DNA of 64,000 nucleotides, taken from assembly GCA_964036195.1 (NCBI GenBank), contig OZ038459.1, forward strand, positions 14,691,206-14,755,205. Reading direction: 5' to 3'. Origin of the DNA: Sphaerolaimus hirsutus. Its lineage: Eukaryota; Nematoda; Chromadorea; Monhysterida; Sphaerolaimidae. Positions 22,972-35,427 of this stretch are shown here, piece by piece (position 1 is the first letter of the stretch; each line of letters opens with the position of its first letter). The position numbers and the translations under genes are program-made. The notes under the pieces are model-generated. The model ran no database searches and was not told the DNA's origin. It saw nothing but the letters and a program-made list of their open reading frames with translations.

Positions 22972-23937
22972 TAGGGATGGAAAAAACGTTTTTTTTCTCA
23001 ACGACCCTGTTTAAAATAAACGTTTTTTAAAACGTTGTTTTTAATAAAACGTTTTTTTCAAAAGCTCCCAGATATGGTTATGGGTCAACATATACAGGTA
23101 CATTAGGCAACTGGCAGTACTTTGTGATGTTATATACATATATAGCCACAGTGGCTGTGGAGCCATGTGATAGCATTATAAGTGGTGATTTATGTCATAA
23201 ATATCTGTTTTATGTCGACTTCTAATGTATATCGCCTTTTGTCAAATGTTCATGACCAGGGACGTATCCAGGATTTTTGAGCGGGGGGGGCTGCTTGTTT
23301 ACAGGGGCCGGCGAACGGGGGGGGGGCTCAGCCCCCCCCCCCCTAAAATTTTTCCCTGTATAGGGACGGAAAGGCGTTTTGGCGCTAGCGCCATACAAAG
23401 GCGCCACGCCATGGCGCTATTGGCGTTGACGCCAGCGCCAGGAACCGCTTTATATGTATGTAAATAGGCATACATATACACGAAATTCGCAAAAAATGTG
23501 TTCATTTCCAAGGATTTTGGTTTAAAGGGGCTGATCCGCTGAAAATACAATGCATGGGGAAGAAATTGCGCGCTTGCGCGCAAAATTTTTAGGAAACATC
23601 GAAAATATTTAGGAAAAGTTGCATTTTCCGGGACTTTTTTGCTCTCACCCCGGGAAGGGGGGGGGCTGCAGCCCCCCCCGCCCCCCCCTGGATACGTCCT
23701 TGTTCATGACTTCAAGTGAAGTTGGGCATGGAAAAGTGCTTAAATATGGTTATAAGAGCAGGCAAATACATTGGCAGTGATGTATCACACTGTACAGCTA
23801 TATGGGGGCACATTGGCTGGATATTAGATATTACGCTAACATATCACGGCTTATTATGACACAATAGCATGAACAAATGGAAGGTTTCACACTAAAAATG
23901 CTTCGATGCCTGTTTAAAAAAACACCGGCCATCCCTA
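22972..23937. mobile_element. hAT-like MITE with TAGGGATGG ends, copy 2 (interrupted)
   Basis: TAGGGATGG at the left and GGCCATCCCTA at the right. Internal text parallels the copy at 18220-18832 (for example GGTTATGGGTCAACATATACAGG). It is interrupted by 23257-23702. The flanks do not show a clear duplication. Confidence 0.7.
23257..23702. mobile_element. hAT-type MITE, CAGGGACGTATCC family, nested
   Basis: Ends CAGGGACGTATCCAGG and CCTGGATACGTCCTTG with an exact 8-bp duplication TTCATGAC (23249-23256, 23703-23710). The uninterrupted homologous site in the sister copy reads AAATGTTCGTGACTGCAAG near 18511, which confirms the insertion point. Confidence 0.9.
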
Positions 23938-24093
23938 CGGTCGTCATTATCTTGACATGTTGTCTGACTACCGCATATCCGCGATTAGTTCCCCTGCCTT
24001 GAATAGTTCCACCTGTTGATGGGGAGAACATAATGGAATGTTTCATGCGTAAAGCGACTGCACATAAATGAATGTGTGGTTTTTCTTAAAATA

Positions 24094-24866
24094 CCGTATT
24101 ACCTCCAATATAAGGTATACCTTATATTGATTTCGTCAGCTTTTTCAGTGTTTTAATATACCTTATATGTATTAGAGGGTACCAAATATTAGAGGTTACC
24201 CCCCCCCCAAAACCGCCCAGCTATCTATCTATCCCGGAGGCCGCTCAGATATCTATCTATCCCGGAGGCAAAATTTTGGGCTACTACCCCCTAAACCCCC
24301 CCCCCTCAAATCGCCCAACTATCTACCTATCTGGAGCGATTTTTCAGAAACTATACCCCAATTTTCGCTCAAAATCGCTATTTTTCATACCTATATATAG
24401 ATTTTCACCTCCAGAATCACTAGTTCATGCGTCTCACTGCCTATTTTCAGCGATTTGAAGTACTAAATGCTCTTGTATACCCATTTTGAGCTATTTCACA
24501 CCTACTTTTAGCGATTTTTCTTCCTTCTATGCCCCGAAATATGCCTATATATCGAACCACCACACCCCCCCCCCAAACCCCCCCCCCCCAACCCCCCAGA
24601 AAATTTTGTCAGCTATCTATCCCTCCGGAGGAGCGATTTGCTATCTATCTAACCACTCGGAGGGTCAAAATTCAGGATACCCCTGCTTCCAACATGATTT
24701 TTACCTGCCGTTCTATCGGAGGTGCTGTTCTATTGTTTTTGTGAATGCAAAAACATGGCAAAACCTGCTGTTGTATTGGAGGTATACCGTTCTGTTGGAG
24801 GTATGCCGTTGTATTGGATGTATGCCGTTCTGTTGGAGGTTTGCCGTTCTATTAGATGAAATACGG
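24094..24866. mobile_element. Compound TA MITE region with CTATCTATC repeat element
   Basis: Left end CCGTATTACCTCCAATATAAGG after TA (24092-24093). Right end ATTAGATGAAATACGG before TA (24867-24868), with TTGTATTGGAGGTAT-type words. Between them (about 24200-24680) lies another repeat rich in AGCTATCTATC and CCCGGAGG, the family of 29679-30117. The two termini are different subfamilies, so this is probably two overlapping elements. Confidence 0.5.
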
Positions 24867-25197
24867 TAGTACTGAAAAACCCTGATACTGCAAATTCAAA
24901 ATGACCAAAGGTATGGTTCATGGAGGCCTATTAACTGTAGCACAAGAATGACGCTGCACACGCACTTCACGAAATATAAAATGTCACGAACAGTTTTAAT
25001 TGAAGTTTACTGCTCGTGTGCACGGTAGAGTTGCGAAAGCGTACTTACGTTTACCTGAAATACCCAGGTATTCTGGGTTTATACCATTGCATTTTGTTAC
25101 GTTACATGTTTCTTATTGCATGTTTTCAGCTATCTTTAGCTATCTATCCAACCCCCGCGATTTTGAAGGTAAAAAACTATAAAATGGTATGAAAATA

Positions 25198-26650
25198 CGG
25201 GGGTGCACTAATACGCACATCTGCCCGTTACGCACATTTGCCCGTTTTTTTCACTTGACACTTTTTCAAGTGATTTTCAGATATGAGCAGGGTTGGCAAA
25301 ATCTCAGAAAAAAATAAAAATAAAATAAAAATAAAATGGAATATTCAAGAAAAAAATAAAATAAAATAAAATGGAAAATTTAAGAATAAAAATAAAAATT
25401 GTATAAAAATTCGAATTTTTGTAAAAATTTTGTAAAATTGTATAAAAATTTGTATTTTTGTAAAATTGTATAAAAATTCATTTTTTTGTAAAATTTTATC
25501 TCGTTGCTTGAGTTTCTACCTGTTTATTCATGGATATGGGAGCAGTACCAAGTGTAAAGTGTCAAATGTCATGTAAAATGTCATGCAAAGTGTCAATTGT
25601 CATGACAAATGTAAGGTAAAGTGTAAATTGTCATGACATGTAAAAAATAAAGTATCAATTGTCAAGCAAATTGTGTCCAAATTTTATGTTTGATATCTAA
25701 ATCTTATGTTTTGTATCCAAATTATGTTGTTGTTGAATCCAAATCTTATGTGAACATTTGGATACAAAAACATGATTTGGATACAATACATACTATGGAT
25801 ACAAAAACACAAGATTTGGATACACAATTTACACTTTGCATGACATTTGACATGACACTTGACATTTTGCATGACAATTGACACTTTACTTTACATTTGT
25901 CATGACAATTGACAAATTGCATCACATTTTATAAATGTGCCCAGCACACTCCACTAGTCCTTCTACTGAAAATGCAAACTATTCTTATCAATAATTGTAA
26001 CTTTACACTTGCAGCTAGCTAACAATACATACTGCATGCAACTTTTGAAAAGTAAGGGAAAAATTTGTCACAGGTTTTTCATGTATAGGTCTAATTATAA
26101 CATTTTTCTGGCCTTGCATTCATGATTCTGATTTTTTGTAAAATTTTTGTAAAATTTTTGTAAAATGTGTCATTTTATTTTATTAATGACTTTTGGGAAT
26201 AAAATAAAATAAAATAAAATGAAACAAGAATAAAATAAAAATAAAAATAAATTTTTATACAATTTTTATACAATTTTACTAGAATGAATTTTTATAAAAC
26301 CAACCCTGGATATGAGTAAAGTGAAAAAAAGTTGCGCAATGACATTAGTGAACTTTTTTCACTTCACTCATATCTTAAAATCACTTGAAAAAGTGTCAAG
26401 TGAAAAAAAACGGGCAAATGTGCGTAACGGGCAAATGTGCGTATCAGGCCTGCCCCTGAAAATACACGATTTTGAGTGAAAATTGGGGCATAATTTCTCA
26501 AAAATCGCTCCAGATAGGTAGGTAGCTGAGCGATTTGGGGGGACTCGGGGAGTAGTAGCCAAAAATTTTGCCTCGAGATAGATAGCTGAGCGGCCTCCGG
26601 GGTAGATAAATAGATAGCTGGCGTAGTTGGGCCCCCAGGAGACCCCTGCA
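25198..26650. repeat. Foldback repeat (ACGCACATTTGCCCG) interrupted by a hAT element
   Basis: Left arm 25198-25287 (ACGCACATCTGCCCGTTACG, then AAGTGATTTTCAGATATGAG) and right arm about 26309-26440 (TCATATCTTAAAATCACTTG, then CGGGCAAATGTGCG) are inverted copies. They are separated by the element at 25288-26308. A CTATCTATC-type segment follows at 26490-26640 and ends CAGGAGACCCCTG. A short uninterrupted version is at 28226-28370. Confidence 0.7.
25288..26308. mobile_element. hAT-type element, CAGGGTTGG family, copy 2
   Basis: CAGGGTTGG...CCAACCCTG with an exact 8-bp duplication GATATGAG (25280-25287, 26309-26316). It is in opposite orientation to copy 1 at 4784. The paralogous empty site near 28311 reads TTTTCAGATATGAGTAAAG, a direct proof of the insertion. 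1021 bp, non-coding. Confidence 0.92.
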
Positions 26651-27275
26651 CTGGCTATGTTTTATCTTGGTGCACCAGCCTCAAGTGTTTGTTAGGAATG
26701 CTTATTCAGCTTTGCTGGGAATATTTATGACGATCAAACATCAAATTTGAAAAATATTCAAATATGCTGATATGCTGCTGTTTTGCAAAATGCCCTTAAC
26801 CGATTGGGTTACAAGTAAATATTAAGTGTAATGTCTACTAAGTATTTTTTGCCTGATACAATTTGATTATTCATGTTTTTGTGTCACTTTCGCCATTGTG
26901 AACATTGGTTTTATTTACAACGGAATAAACAGATGATCAACCATGTTTGTGACCAAATGGAAGTACATGGAAATGGAAATATACCATTTGAAATATGCCC
27001 TGCTATACCACGAGGAAAATATCGAAAAATCGAAAATATCGATATTGAATATATTTTCATATCGAATATCGAGTGTCCATACCGTATTCATATCAAATAT
27101 CGAGTTTCAGAAAAATATCGATATCGAAAATTCATATCGTCCCAACCCTAATTTTAACAACTCTGGTGCATAGACTTGCAATGTTATATTGAATTGAATA
27201 ATTATCTTCTAACCCGTAGGTAGGTGCAGTCAGTTAACAGTCTTACCCTTAGCAAAGTTTTTTCTTTTAACAAAA

Positions 27276-30200
27276 ATGCTCCAGTTCTTGGCTAACCTCA
27301 CCTTCTACGGAAACGTTGTGGCAAATTTTATTATTTGGCCAGTCTATGCTTTAACAATTATTGCCATCAACAAATATGGCACAAACTACGATTTGGACAA
27401 ATCATTTATTCAAATTGTTACTTTTTTGGGCGTGTTTGATATTTTTCATACGATGATGACTCTGTTCACCACTCTTCTGGAATTCAATGGTTGGTCTAAC
27501 CTTTGCAACAACAGTGCAATTCTTAGTGATGAAATATTTTCTGTTACCAAAAATTCTGTTCCATTTTTTTGTTGATATTTTATGCTTAAATTGGTACTAT
27601 TATTCGGGTCTACTAAAATGATGTACAGTTTATTATGTCCCGTATTATTCGGTCTTAATATTCTGCAACTTTATTATTTCCGCTTTCATCCTGTTTGAAT
27701 GGAGTGATGTGTGAAAGTGAAGATGTGATGGGAAAATGTTGAAGTGTGATTTCGAAGTCGTTCTAACGACCAGCTCTTCTGGGGGGGGGGGATTCAGGTG
27801 AATGAATGGTCGCCTGCACACTAGCAATTTTGTGTATGGCGCCATTCGCTCCTGGCACGATTTTTCCTGGCGCTTGTCCATCTCTTCATACCACCGTCAA
27901 CATAAATATTTACATTCATAAATAATGGAACAGACTAGTGATGGAAAAAGCGCCATTGCACTTTTCCGAACCCCAGCGCAAAGCGCCAATGGCTCAAGAC
28001 TGAAATGGCGCCAAGCGCCAGAAGCGCCATGGTTGTTTTTTGTTTGGCGCTAGCGCCGAGCGCCAGCACCAGGCATTTTGTTCCTGGCGCAGGGATCTCC
28101 TGGGGGTGCTCCCCCCCCCCAAATCCGCTAGCTATCTATCCCGGAGGCCGCTCAGCTATCTATCTATCCCGGAGGCAATATTTTTAGCTATCTATCCGCG
28201 AAATCGGCCAGCTATCTACCTATCTGGAGTGGGGGTGCACTGATACGCACATCTGCCCATTACGCACATTTGCCCGTTTGTTTCACTTGACACTTTTCCA
28301 AGTGATTTTCAGATATGAGTAAAGTGAAAAAAAGTTGTGCAATGACATAAGTGAACTGTTTTCACTGAGAGACCCCTGTCCTGGCGTTAGGCAAAAATAG
28401 CGCCACGCGCCATGGCGCTTTTTCATTTGGCGCTAACGCCAGGCGCCAGGGCCATGGCGCTTTTCCATCACTAGAACATACCCTAGAATCCTTAGGCATC
28501 CCCAGAACAGGCCAATAAGTGCAATTCTTTCAAATCCACACCCGCAGGCCACATGTGTGCATTTTTCGCTTGGGTTGGAACAACTGGCATAAATTGGATG
28601 ACCGCTGTCGGTTTTGCCAGCAATAATACCAGGCACTTTTTTGCAATAATAATTGAAATTAGAATCTAGTTTTACGGCTATTCTGTGCGTTGAATGTAGC
28701 AACTACGGTGTCTTGATATCTTAAAAAATCCATTTTAACCTATGTTAGCTTTTCATTGTTCATCACTATGTGTCTACGTTAAAAAAAATCATGTCGCACC
28801 GTCAAAAAGTGACGCCGTCATCTTAGCATATTTGCCTAGATTACAGCGTTAATGAGCTGATGAAAACTTTGAAGGCATATTTGACAGAATACGTAATCAC
28901 AGTTTGGTTGAAATTGTACCCTGGCGAAATTAGATTCGTTGACGATGCTTTATTGCAAATAAGCTGCGGGTACACATTGATAGCTGTACTGGCCGTGAAT
29001 CGTCTCACCGCAATTGCGGTGGCACCCTTCAAACATTCAAAGGTTATGTTTTTAAATGATAATGTTATTATCCTAATAGTGAATAGTTTTATGAGGCAGA
29101 GTTGTTAAAATACTTGTATCTTTGGAAAGCATGAACGTAAACATAAATACCTATTCCAAAATTTGGAGTATTTAAGTGTAAGCTATTTTTAAAATATCTG
29201 GGAAAATGTAAAATATAGCATAAACGTAAATACATTATTGCTTCTCCGATAAAGCGGGAATTTGCAGAAACGCATATAACGTTGGGTGGCCTTGAGCTGC
29301 GAACCAATTTGGTTAATCTGATGTGTATGGTCAGAGTGATTTGGATAAATGCTGATGACAAGACAGCGTCGAAATGAAGTGGAAATAATGCACGCTTTCT
29401 GTATGCGTTTCATTAGTCACTTGCCGAACTGCCCAGCTGTATCCAGATTTAAAGTTCACTTTAGTGCTCTGATTTGATGACTTTGATCTTAATGCTCAAA
29501 ACCTGAATCAAAATTGTACAATCCGAGTACCAATTGCTTTGGGGGATTGATAATTGATGTAAGTATAAACATTTCATTTAGTGTGTGAGAGTGTAGAATA
29601 CTTCGAAACTGAACTGAAGGTCCGGACAGAATCCCGCTGGTATCTTCTATGGTGGATAATGTGTCGCTGGTTTACAACCAGGGGTTTAGTAGGGGGGGGG
29701 GGTTTACCCCCCCAAATCCGCCAGCTATCTATCTATCCCAGAGGCTCGCTCAGCTATCTATCTATCCCAGAGGCAAAATTTTGGGCTACTATCCCCTAAA
29801 CCACCCCCCAAATCGGCCAGCTATCTATCTATCTGGAGCGATTTTAAAGAAATTTTGCCCGAATTTTCGCTCAAAATCGCTAATTTTTATACCTTTTTAT
29901 ACTTTTTCACCTTCAAAATTCCAATTCATGTTCCATATTGCCTATTGTCTGCTATTTTTTGTACTATATGTACTTATATACCTATTTTGCGCTGTTTTTC
30001 TCCTTCTTTTAGCGATTTTTTTCCCTTTTCTTCCTTCTATACCTCGGAAAAGCCTATATATTGAACCCCCGCGAACCCCCCCTACCCCCGCGGGGGTCCA
30101 AATCTAGAAAACCCCTGTTTACAACTGAGACATCATGTGAATCATGGCAAACTGGTAAAAATATTGTAAGCTGAAAAATCACAGCTATGTAGGTATCAGA

Positions 30201-33200
30201 ACAATCATCGTTATTCACCACAAAACCATAAAGAGAGTGTTATTGCAATGTTGTAGTGATGTAAAAAGCGTCAAGCACCAAAACGCCATGGCACTTTGGA
30301 GACCTCGGCTCCAACCACAAATGATGCCACAGCAATAGCGCCAGCCGCCAAGCTTTAATGATAATGATGCCACGAGGCTTTTTGCTTTGGCGCTAGTGCC
30401 AGCGCTTTTACATCATTACTCATGAAACTTGCCCATTAATATCATTGATCACAGTGGCTATATTATACGAGATGTATCCCTTGCTAGCCTTAACTTGATG
30501 AAATAAACTTTTCAGTTGTGGATGGGAAAGTTGAAATACTTTCTGTTCTACTTGCCAATGGTGGGAACGTTCCTGTTCAACTGCGCGCCCCTGTTTCTGT
30601 TCACATCTGGATTTTCGGTTATGAATGGCTCATTTCTGGGGCGTGATGAAGGCTGTGTGATTTATTACATGAAGGACAATGGACTTGTTGTGGTGTGTTA
30701 TGATGTATTAGCTTGTCAACTAAGTAACATTAATTTTTTGCGATCACACATACGCAAAAAATTAAGGTTACTTAGTTGACAACCTAATATTATATGATTG
30801 AACACACTGGGTTGCATGAAAAAAATAGTGTAGAAATCAACAATAGCCAGGGATGTTAAAACTACCAGAACTTTTCTAAGAATATGTAAAACAAAGTAAT
30901 TCCCCCATGAGTAGACATAGTAAAATACACTCTACCCAGAAAACCTGAAAGTAGTGTTTCTGTGCAATGTTGCCCCAATTTTTGTTCAAAATCACTTTTT
31001 TTCGTACCTTTTTGTCCATTTTCACATATAATATCAATAGTTCATATGCTTTTTTGCTACTTTCCCAGTAGATTTCCAGTTTTTTGGCTATACACTACCA
31101 CACAGAATAGTTCAGACTTTTCACGCCGAGAAACACATGGCTGAGGTCTGTGGTCCACCACACTTTTGTTGCTTCCCATTATATTGTACCCTGCCCGGTT
31201 TTGATGCTGATCAAGTATGATGAGGTTTTGGGGATGGGACGACAACAATAAATTGTCATTGAATAATCCCCCAGTCCTAAGATAAGGAGACTCTTTAAAA
31301 ATGCATTCATTTTACATGGCAAATCTGGCAAAAAAATTTAAACCGCAACCAAAACTAGGTCAACATAAAAATGGATATTTATGACAGAAATCACCACTTA
31401 TAATGCTATCCCATAGCTCCAAAGCCATTTGATGGCTATATTTAACATCACAAAGGACTGGCAATTGTCTGGTGTACCTGTAAATATATGGTAACTCATA
31501 AACATTTGGCAGTTTTTGAAAATATCATTTTATTAAAACAACAACATTTTTTCTAAAAAACGTTTGTTTTTTTAAGAAAAGCAACAGGGTCATTAAAAAC
31601 ATTTTTTCCATCCGTACTCACAGATATCTGGAGTCTCAGCCATTCATGACATGATCTGCGTTGCTATCATGTTTGCATCCTATGCTATAATTTTCATACT
31701 GTTAGTCTGTTGTGTTGGCCGGTCAGCATTTGGTCAGGTGAGCAATGTTTGAAGCATCAAGTTTGGGTCAGAATGATAGTAGAGTTGTAAAAAAAGAACT
31801 ACCGTACCGTCTATCGGGCCGACTACCGGTCTGCACCCCCAATCGGTGATTTTCAGTAATTTCTTCCACTTTGCCTTAAATACCTTGAAAAAGCCTATAT
31901 ATTTTGCACCCGCATTGGGGTACTATTTTCGGTGCCGCACATGACGCGAACATAAAAAAAAATTGCGTATTCAGCGACCCACACTGGTAAGTCGGTGAAG
32001 CCCCGTTGTCTGGTGCACACTACGAGGTGTTTCGCCTAGGTATATATACGCCAAAGTATCAGATCCATATTTTTCACACAGCTGGAGATATGGCACTCGC
32101 AAGACAATATAAAATCGGTGCAGAAACTGAGTTAGAAGCGGTATATATTTAGAAAACCTATCAACGTATGGAACACATTCCTTGTTAAATATATTCAAGC
32201 ATTTATACCTTGAAGTTTTTCTTGTTGGATACATTAAAAAGTATTAATTAACTTCAAGTGGCAATGACATAATACATGCTTAACATTCACACAGGTATCA
32301 GTGCATGTGCAGAAGAAAATCAAAAAGTTAACTCTATTTGGTTTCATTTTGGGACTTACTGCTGCAATCACTAAATTGACTTGGATGTTACCACTGATAA
32401 TTTTCCAGCAAGGCTTGCTTGAATTACTTGGGACTACCGGCCGCACTGTTTATCTGTTTGTTTGAAACTGACTTAGTTTAGCAGTGGATGATTGTCTAGT
32501 CAAAAATAATCACCATCTGTGCTACCTTCAGAAACACATATTTCCTGTTCCGCGCGCTCACATTCGATGGCATCAACCCATTTCTCCTAGTGCACATCAC
32601 ATCCATAAGCTCTGCGTTTGCAACACTGCCATATGGAAAATTAGGTGGAAAGATGAAAAATTGCTGGAAAATGAAAAATGAGACAAAAAAAACCCAGAAA
32701 ATTATCCGAATATGGAAAGAAAGCCAGAAGAAAAAAACCCAGAAATTTTGCCAGAAATGCTAAAAATTGCAGTAATTTTGCCTGAAACAGAATTTTTTTT
32801 GCATAATTGACAAACCTGCATTGGCATGCAGGTCTACCAGTTTGGCTGAAACAGAAAACAGCAATTTGAGCCAGAAAATGGAAAATGAGGTGGAAAGAAA
32901 CAAAAAATTGTCAAAAGTGGAAAATGAGCCAGAAAAAATAAAAATTGCCAAAAAATGGAAGATGAGCTGGAAAGATGTAAATGGTAAAAAAAACTTAGTG
33001 GCTGGAAATCGGAAATGGCAACTGAAAAATTTTGCCTTTGGAAAATGGAAATTTGACATGCTCACTTGGGTAAAACGTTGGGTATCTCATCCAGGGGATA
33101 CTCATCAATGTTTCACAGAAATCTAGTCAGGTATATTTCATTATAAATACATGGATGTATTTTATGGCACAAATGGGAAAATGCCATTTTCTTACATTTT

Positions 33201-33384
33201 TCATCAAATATGTTGGAATAGTCTGTATGGAGTCAAATATGGATGCAATGTGCATTAGATTTACCTGTCTGGGGCAACCAGGAAATGTATGAAGCAAATG
33301 CTGACACGCTGGATGGAGGCTGTTCCAAAATTTAACAACAGGATTGAAATATCCCCACACATGCGTCCACAAGATGGAAAGTGA
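27276..33384 (+). CDS. Nematode-type serpentine (7TM) chemoreceptor
   Basis: Eight exons join in frame to 411 residues: 27276-27513, 28548-28668, 28847-29042, 30516-30692, 31624-31737, 32295-32455, 32532-32634, 33259-33384 (TGA). Visible helices: WPVYALTIIAI and a DIFH helix (exon 1), the exon-3 helix YTLIAVLAVNRLTAIAVAPFK with an NRLTA motif in the DRY position, YLPMVGTFLFNCAPLFLF (exon 4), ICVAIMFASYAIIFILLVCC (exon 5), LFGFILGLTAAITKL (exon 6), NPFLLVHITSISSAFATLPY (exon 7), then IYLSGATRKC and a basic tail. Such receptors sit in sensory-neuron membranes; the ligand is unknown. The sub-family (srv/srg-like is a guess) is not certain. The exon 7 donor reads GG instead of GT, although the protein junction LPY|IYL is exactly what the family predicts. 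If that intron is not removed, the frame runs into a Lys-rich tail ending at 32763. Confidence 0.85.
27936..28473. mobile_element. GGCGCC-rich MITE with 8-bp duplication, interrupted
   Basis: TAGTGATGGAAAAAGCGCC...GGCGCTTTTCCATCACTA. The flanks GAACAGAC (27928-27935) and GAACATAC (28474-28481) match at 7 of 8. It is interrupted by the element at 28090-28378. It lies in intron 1 of the serpentine receptor gene. Confidence 0.78.
28090..28378. mobile_element. hAT-type MITE, CAGGGATCTCC...GAGACCCCTG, nested
   Basis: An exact 8-bp duplication TCCTGGCG (28082-28089, 28379-28386) surrounds an element beginning CAGGGATCTCC and ending GAGAGACCCCTG. The interior has CTATCTATCCCGGAGG and the ACGCACATTTGCCCG block also seen near 25200 and 26400. 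Confidence 0.85.
29679..30117. mobile_element. hAT-type MITE, CAGGGGTTT...AAACCCCTG
   Basis: Ends CAGGGGTTTAG and GAAAACCCCTG with an exact 8-bp duplication TTTACAAC (29671-29678, 30118-30125). The interior is CTATCTATCTATC with CCCAGAGGC boxes and C/G runs. In the paralogous intron at about 60016 the site is uninterrupted (GGTTTACAACTGAGAC). It lies in intron 3 of the serpentine receptor. Confidence 0.9.
30254..30418. mobile_element. GGCGCC-family MITE, diverged copy
   Basis: TAGTGATGTAAAAAGCGTC at the left and GCGCTTTTACATCATTA at the right, with GGCGCTAGTGCCA inside. Decayed, no target duplication seen. Intron 3 of the receptor gene. Confidence 0.6.
31376..31618. repeat. Partial TAGGGATGG-family element
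   Basis: Text complementary to the interior of 18220-18832 (CACCACTTATAATGCTATCC, ACAAAGGACTGGCAATT) and ending in a CATTTTTTCCATCC terminus. The other terminus is absent. Receptor intron 4. Confidence 0.55.
32640..33070. repeat. GGAAAATGAGCCAGAAA low-complexity array
   Basis: Loosely periodic GAAAAATG, CCAGAAAAT and TGGAAAG words. In two frames it reads as long Lys/Asn/Met-rich chains with no domain. I treat it as intron 7 of the receptor gene. Confidence 0.6.
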
Positions 33385-34693
33385 GTGAATGATGACAAGT
33401 TAAACTCGACGGACATTATAGAAGTCAATGGTCTAAGGAATTTTCGTACAACTGCGTATATTCTTAGTTGGCACATGTCCAAGTTACCGTTTGCGAGAAT
33501 GTTACCAAGTATGAAAGACGCAGGATTTCCGTCAGCGGCAACAAAAATGACTGCGGGATGCGATTAAGCGACCGCAATTGGTCGCTAATGGCAGCCCACA
33601 CACGAGTTGACACTTGTGTTGACTTAATTGCATTATGCGGTCATTATCGTTGACGCGAACGGAAATCATGCGTCTTTTACTTCGTTCGTATAAAACGCAA
33701 CAGTAACTTGGACGCAGCGGTAAGTTCATACGTAATTTTTTGAATGAATTTGTCGGGACTGCGACGATAAGATCTTACCTAAGACCTAACAATCCGACTT
33801 TCTATAACGATTTGTCTATCAAATTCACATCGTTCTCGCATAAAAAGTCGGATTGAATCAAATTTATTGTGAACCGAATGGAATCCGTCCATACAAGTTC
33901 GAATTAAAAAACATTCGTCATTGGTAACGAAGGGCCGAATCGCTGATTCGTTTCATGTCCGCCGAGTTTTACTCGTGAATTGTTCACACTGTATACATAA
34001 ATAGAAAAATGCAACCCTCTAGCATTTTTTACATTAAATTTGAAGTATAATAGAATGTAGGTATTTTGTTGCATCCTTTTGGGTTTTTTCATTCCACAGG
34101 AACTTTCGCTGTGAGCAAATCTACATAATGAAATCACTGTATTCGCAAATAAATAGGTAGGTAGTATTTTGGTGTGCTTGTTTAAGCACTATGGTATTGT
34201 TACAAATTTTGGAAAAATTATGATATTTCATTTTATCAATTATCCAGGTGTAATGATGTTTAATTGTAAATACTGTATATAGTGGCTGTAAATAGGTTAG
34301 CTCGTTCTCACCGCCTGATCTGCATCCCGTCTACTTCACAGTTACATCAAAATTTAAAAGCTTGTGAATTGTGATTGCCGTACATTTCGTGCAAAGCACT
34401 TACAGACGCTATCAGCACGGTTCACCCCGGTACCTATCTTCATGACGACAAAAATTCACAAAACACATTTCAACAGTTTCGCATGTTTCGCATCTACCAC
34501 TTGATCTTCAGTTGTGTGTTTATATTCATAAATAAAATGATGGTCAATGCTCAGAATTCGAAATTCGAAAATCATTATGTATTTTAAAAATACTTTTTCC
34601 AGGCGTTTTGCTATCGTTATTCGTAAACCCTCCCCCATCCCAAGTCATTAAAATGCGATTACAGCTGAATCGTGTTGTGAATATTCTGACGAT

Positions 34694-35157
34694 ATTTGTT
34701 AAAAGTACTGAACTTTTTTCAAAGTATACGAAAACGTAAAGTATTTGTTTTTTACTCACCTCATGAGTACAGGAAACGTAAAGTAAATTTTTTACTTTTA
34801 CTCATGAGTAAAAATACTTTTCCCCCATAAAACGTTAAGGACAGTATTTTTCAACAATTTCGGCTCAGTTTTCAAACATAATCACTAATTTTCATAAAAT
34901 TTTGCCTATATTCAGCAATGTTTGATTACAATTGTGCTTAAATACACATTTTAGGTCATTTCCCCATTTTTTTCCTTCTATGCGTTTAAAAAGTTTATAA
35001 AAATTACTTTCGGAAATACGTTTTCTGTACTCGAGTACTTTCAAAACGTTAACGTGAAAGCGAGTACTGGAACTTTTTTCGGAGGAAACATCAACGTAGT
35101 TACTCAATAGTCGTGTATACGTATTTTCTGAGTAAAAGTAAATACGTTTTAACAACT
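34694..35157. repeat. GTTAAAAGTACTG...TTTTAACAACTATG inverted element
   Basis: The left part reads TTTGTTAAAAGTACTGAAC with AAACGTAAAGTA words; the right part ends AAATACGTTTTAACAACTATG. Related segments with CAGAGTTGTTAAAA ends are at 38553-38960 and 29095-29230, and a right end is near 27156. Confidence 0.5.
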
Positions 35158-35245
35158 ATGGATATTTGTGGCTAAATATTTGCCCAGTGTAAAATAATTG
35201 TCTTTTCCGCGAAGAATTCAACACACGTATATTGGCGTTCAACCA

Positions 35246-35427
35246 GGTGCCACTTCCGCAAAATGAGAAGTGAGAAGTGAAATGGCAAAGGCGAAGAGAA
35301 ATTACTTTTTGTTGTTATTTTTTTTACTTCGCTTTTGCCAATTCAGTTGCGGTTTCACTTCGCATTTACGCTTTTACTTCGCCTTTGCCATTTCACTTCT
35401 CACTTCTCATTTTGCGGAACTGGCCCC
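35246..35427. mobile_element. Small palindromic MITE (GAAGTGAGAAGTGAAATGGC family), copy 2
   Basis: GGTGCCACTTCCGCAAAATG at the left and CATTTTGCGGAACTGGCCCC at the right, with long complementary arms identical in type to 14640-14862. Non-coding. Confidence 0.7.

Noticed and set aside
29255-29400. Possible receptor exon (LRTNLVNLMCMVRVIW)
   Set aside because: The joined protein HSK|LWMGKLKYF across 29042/30516 is what the family predicts; adding this segment brings in stops.
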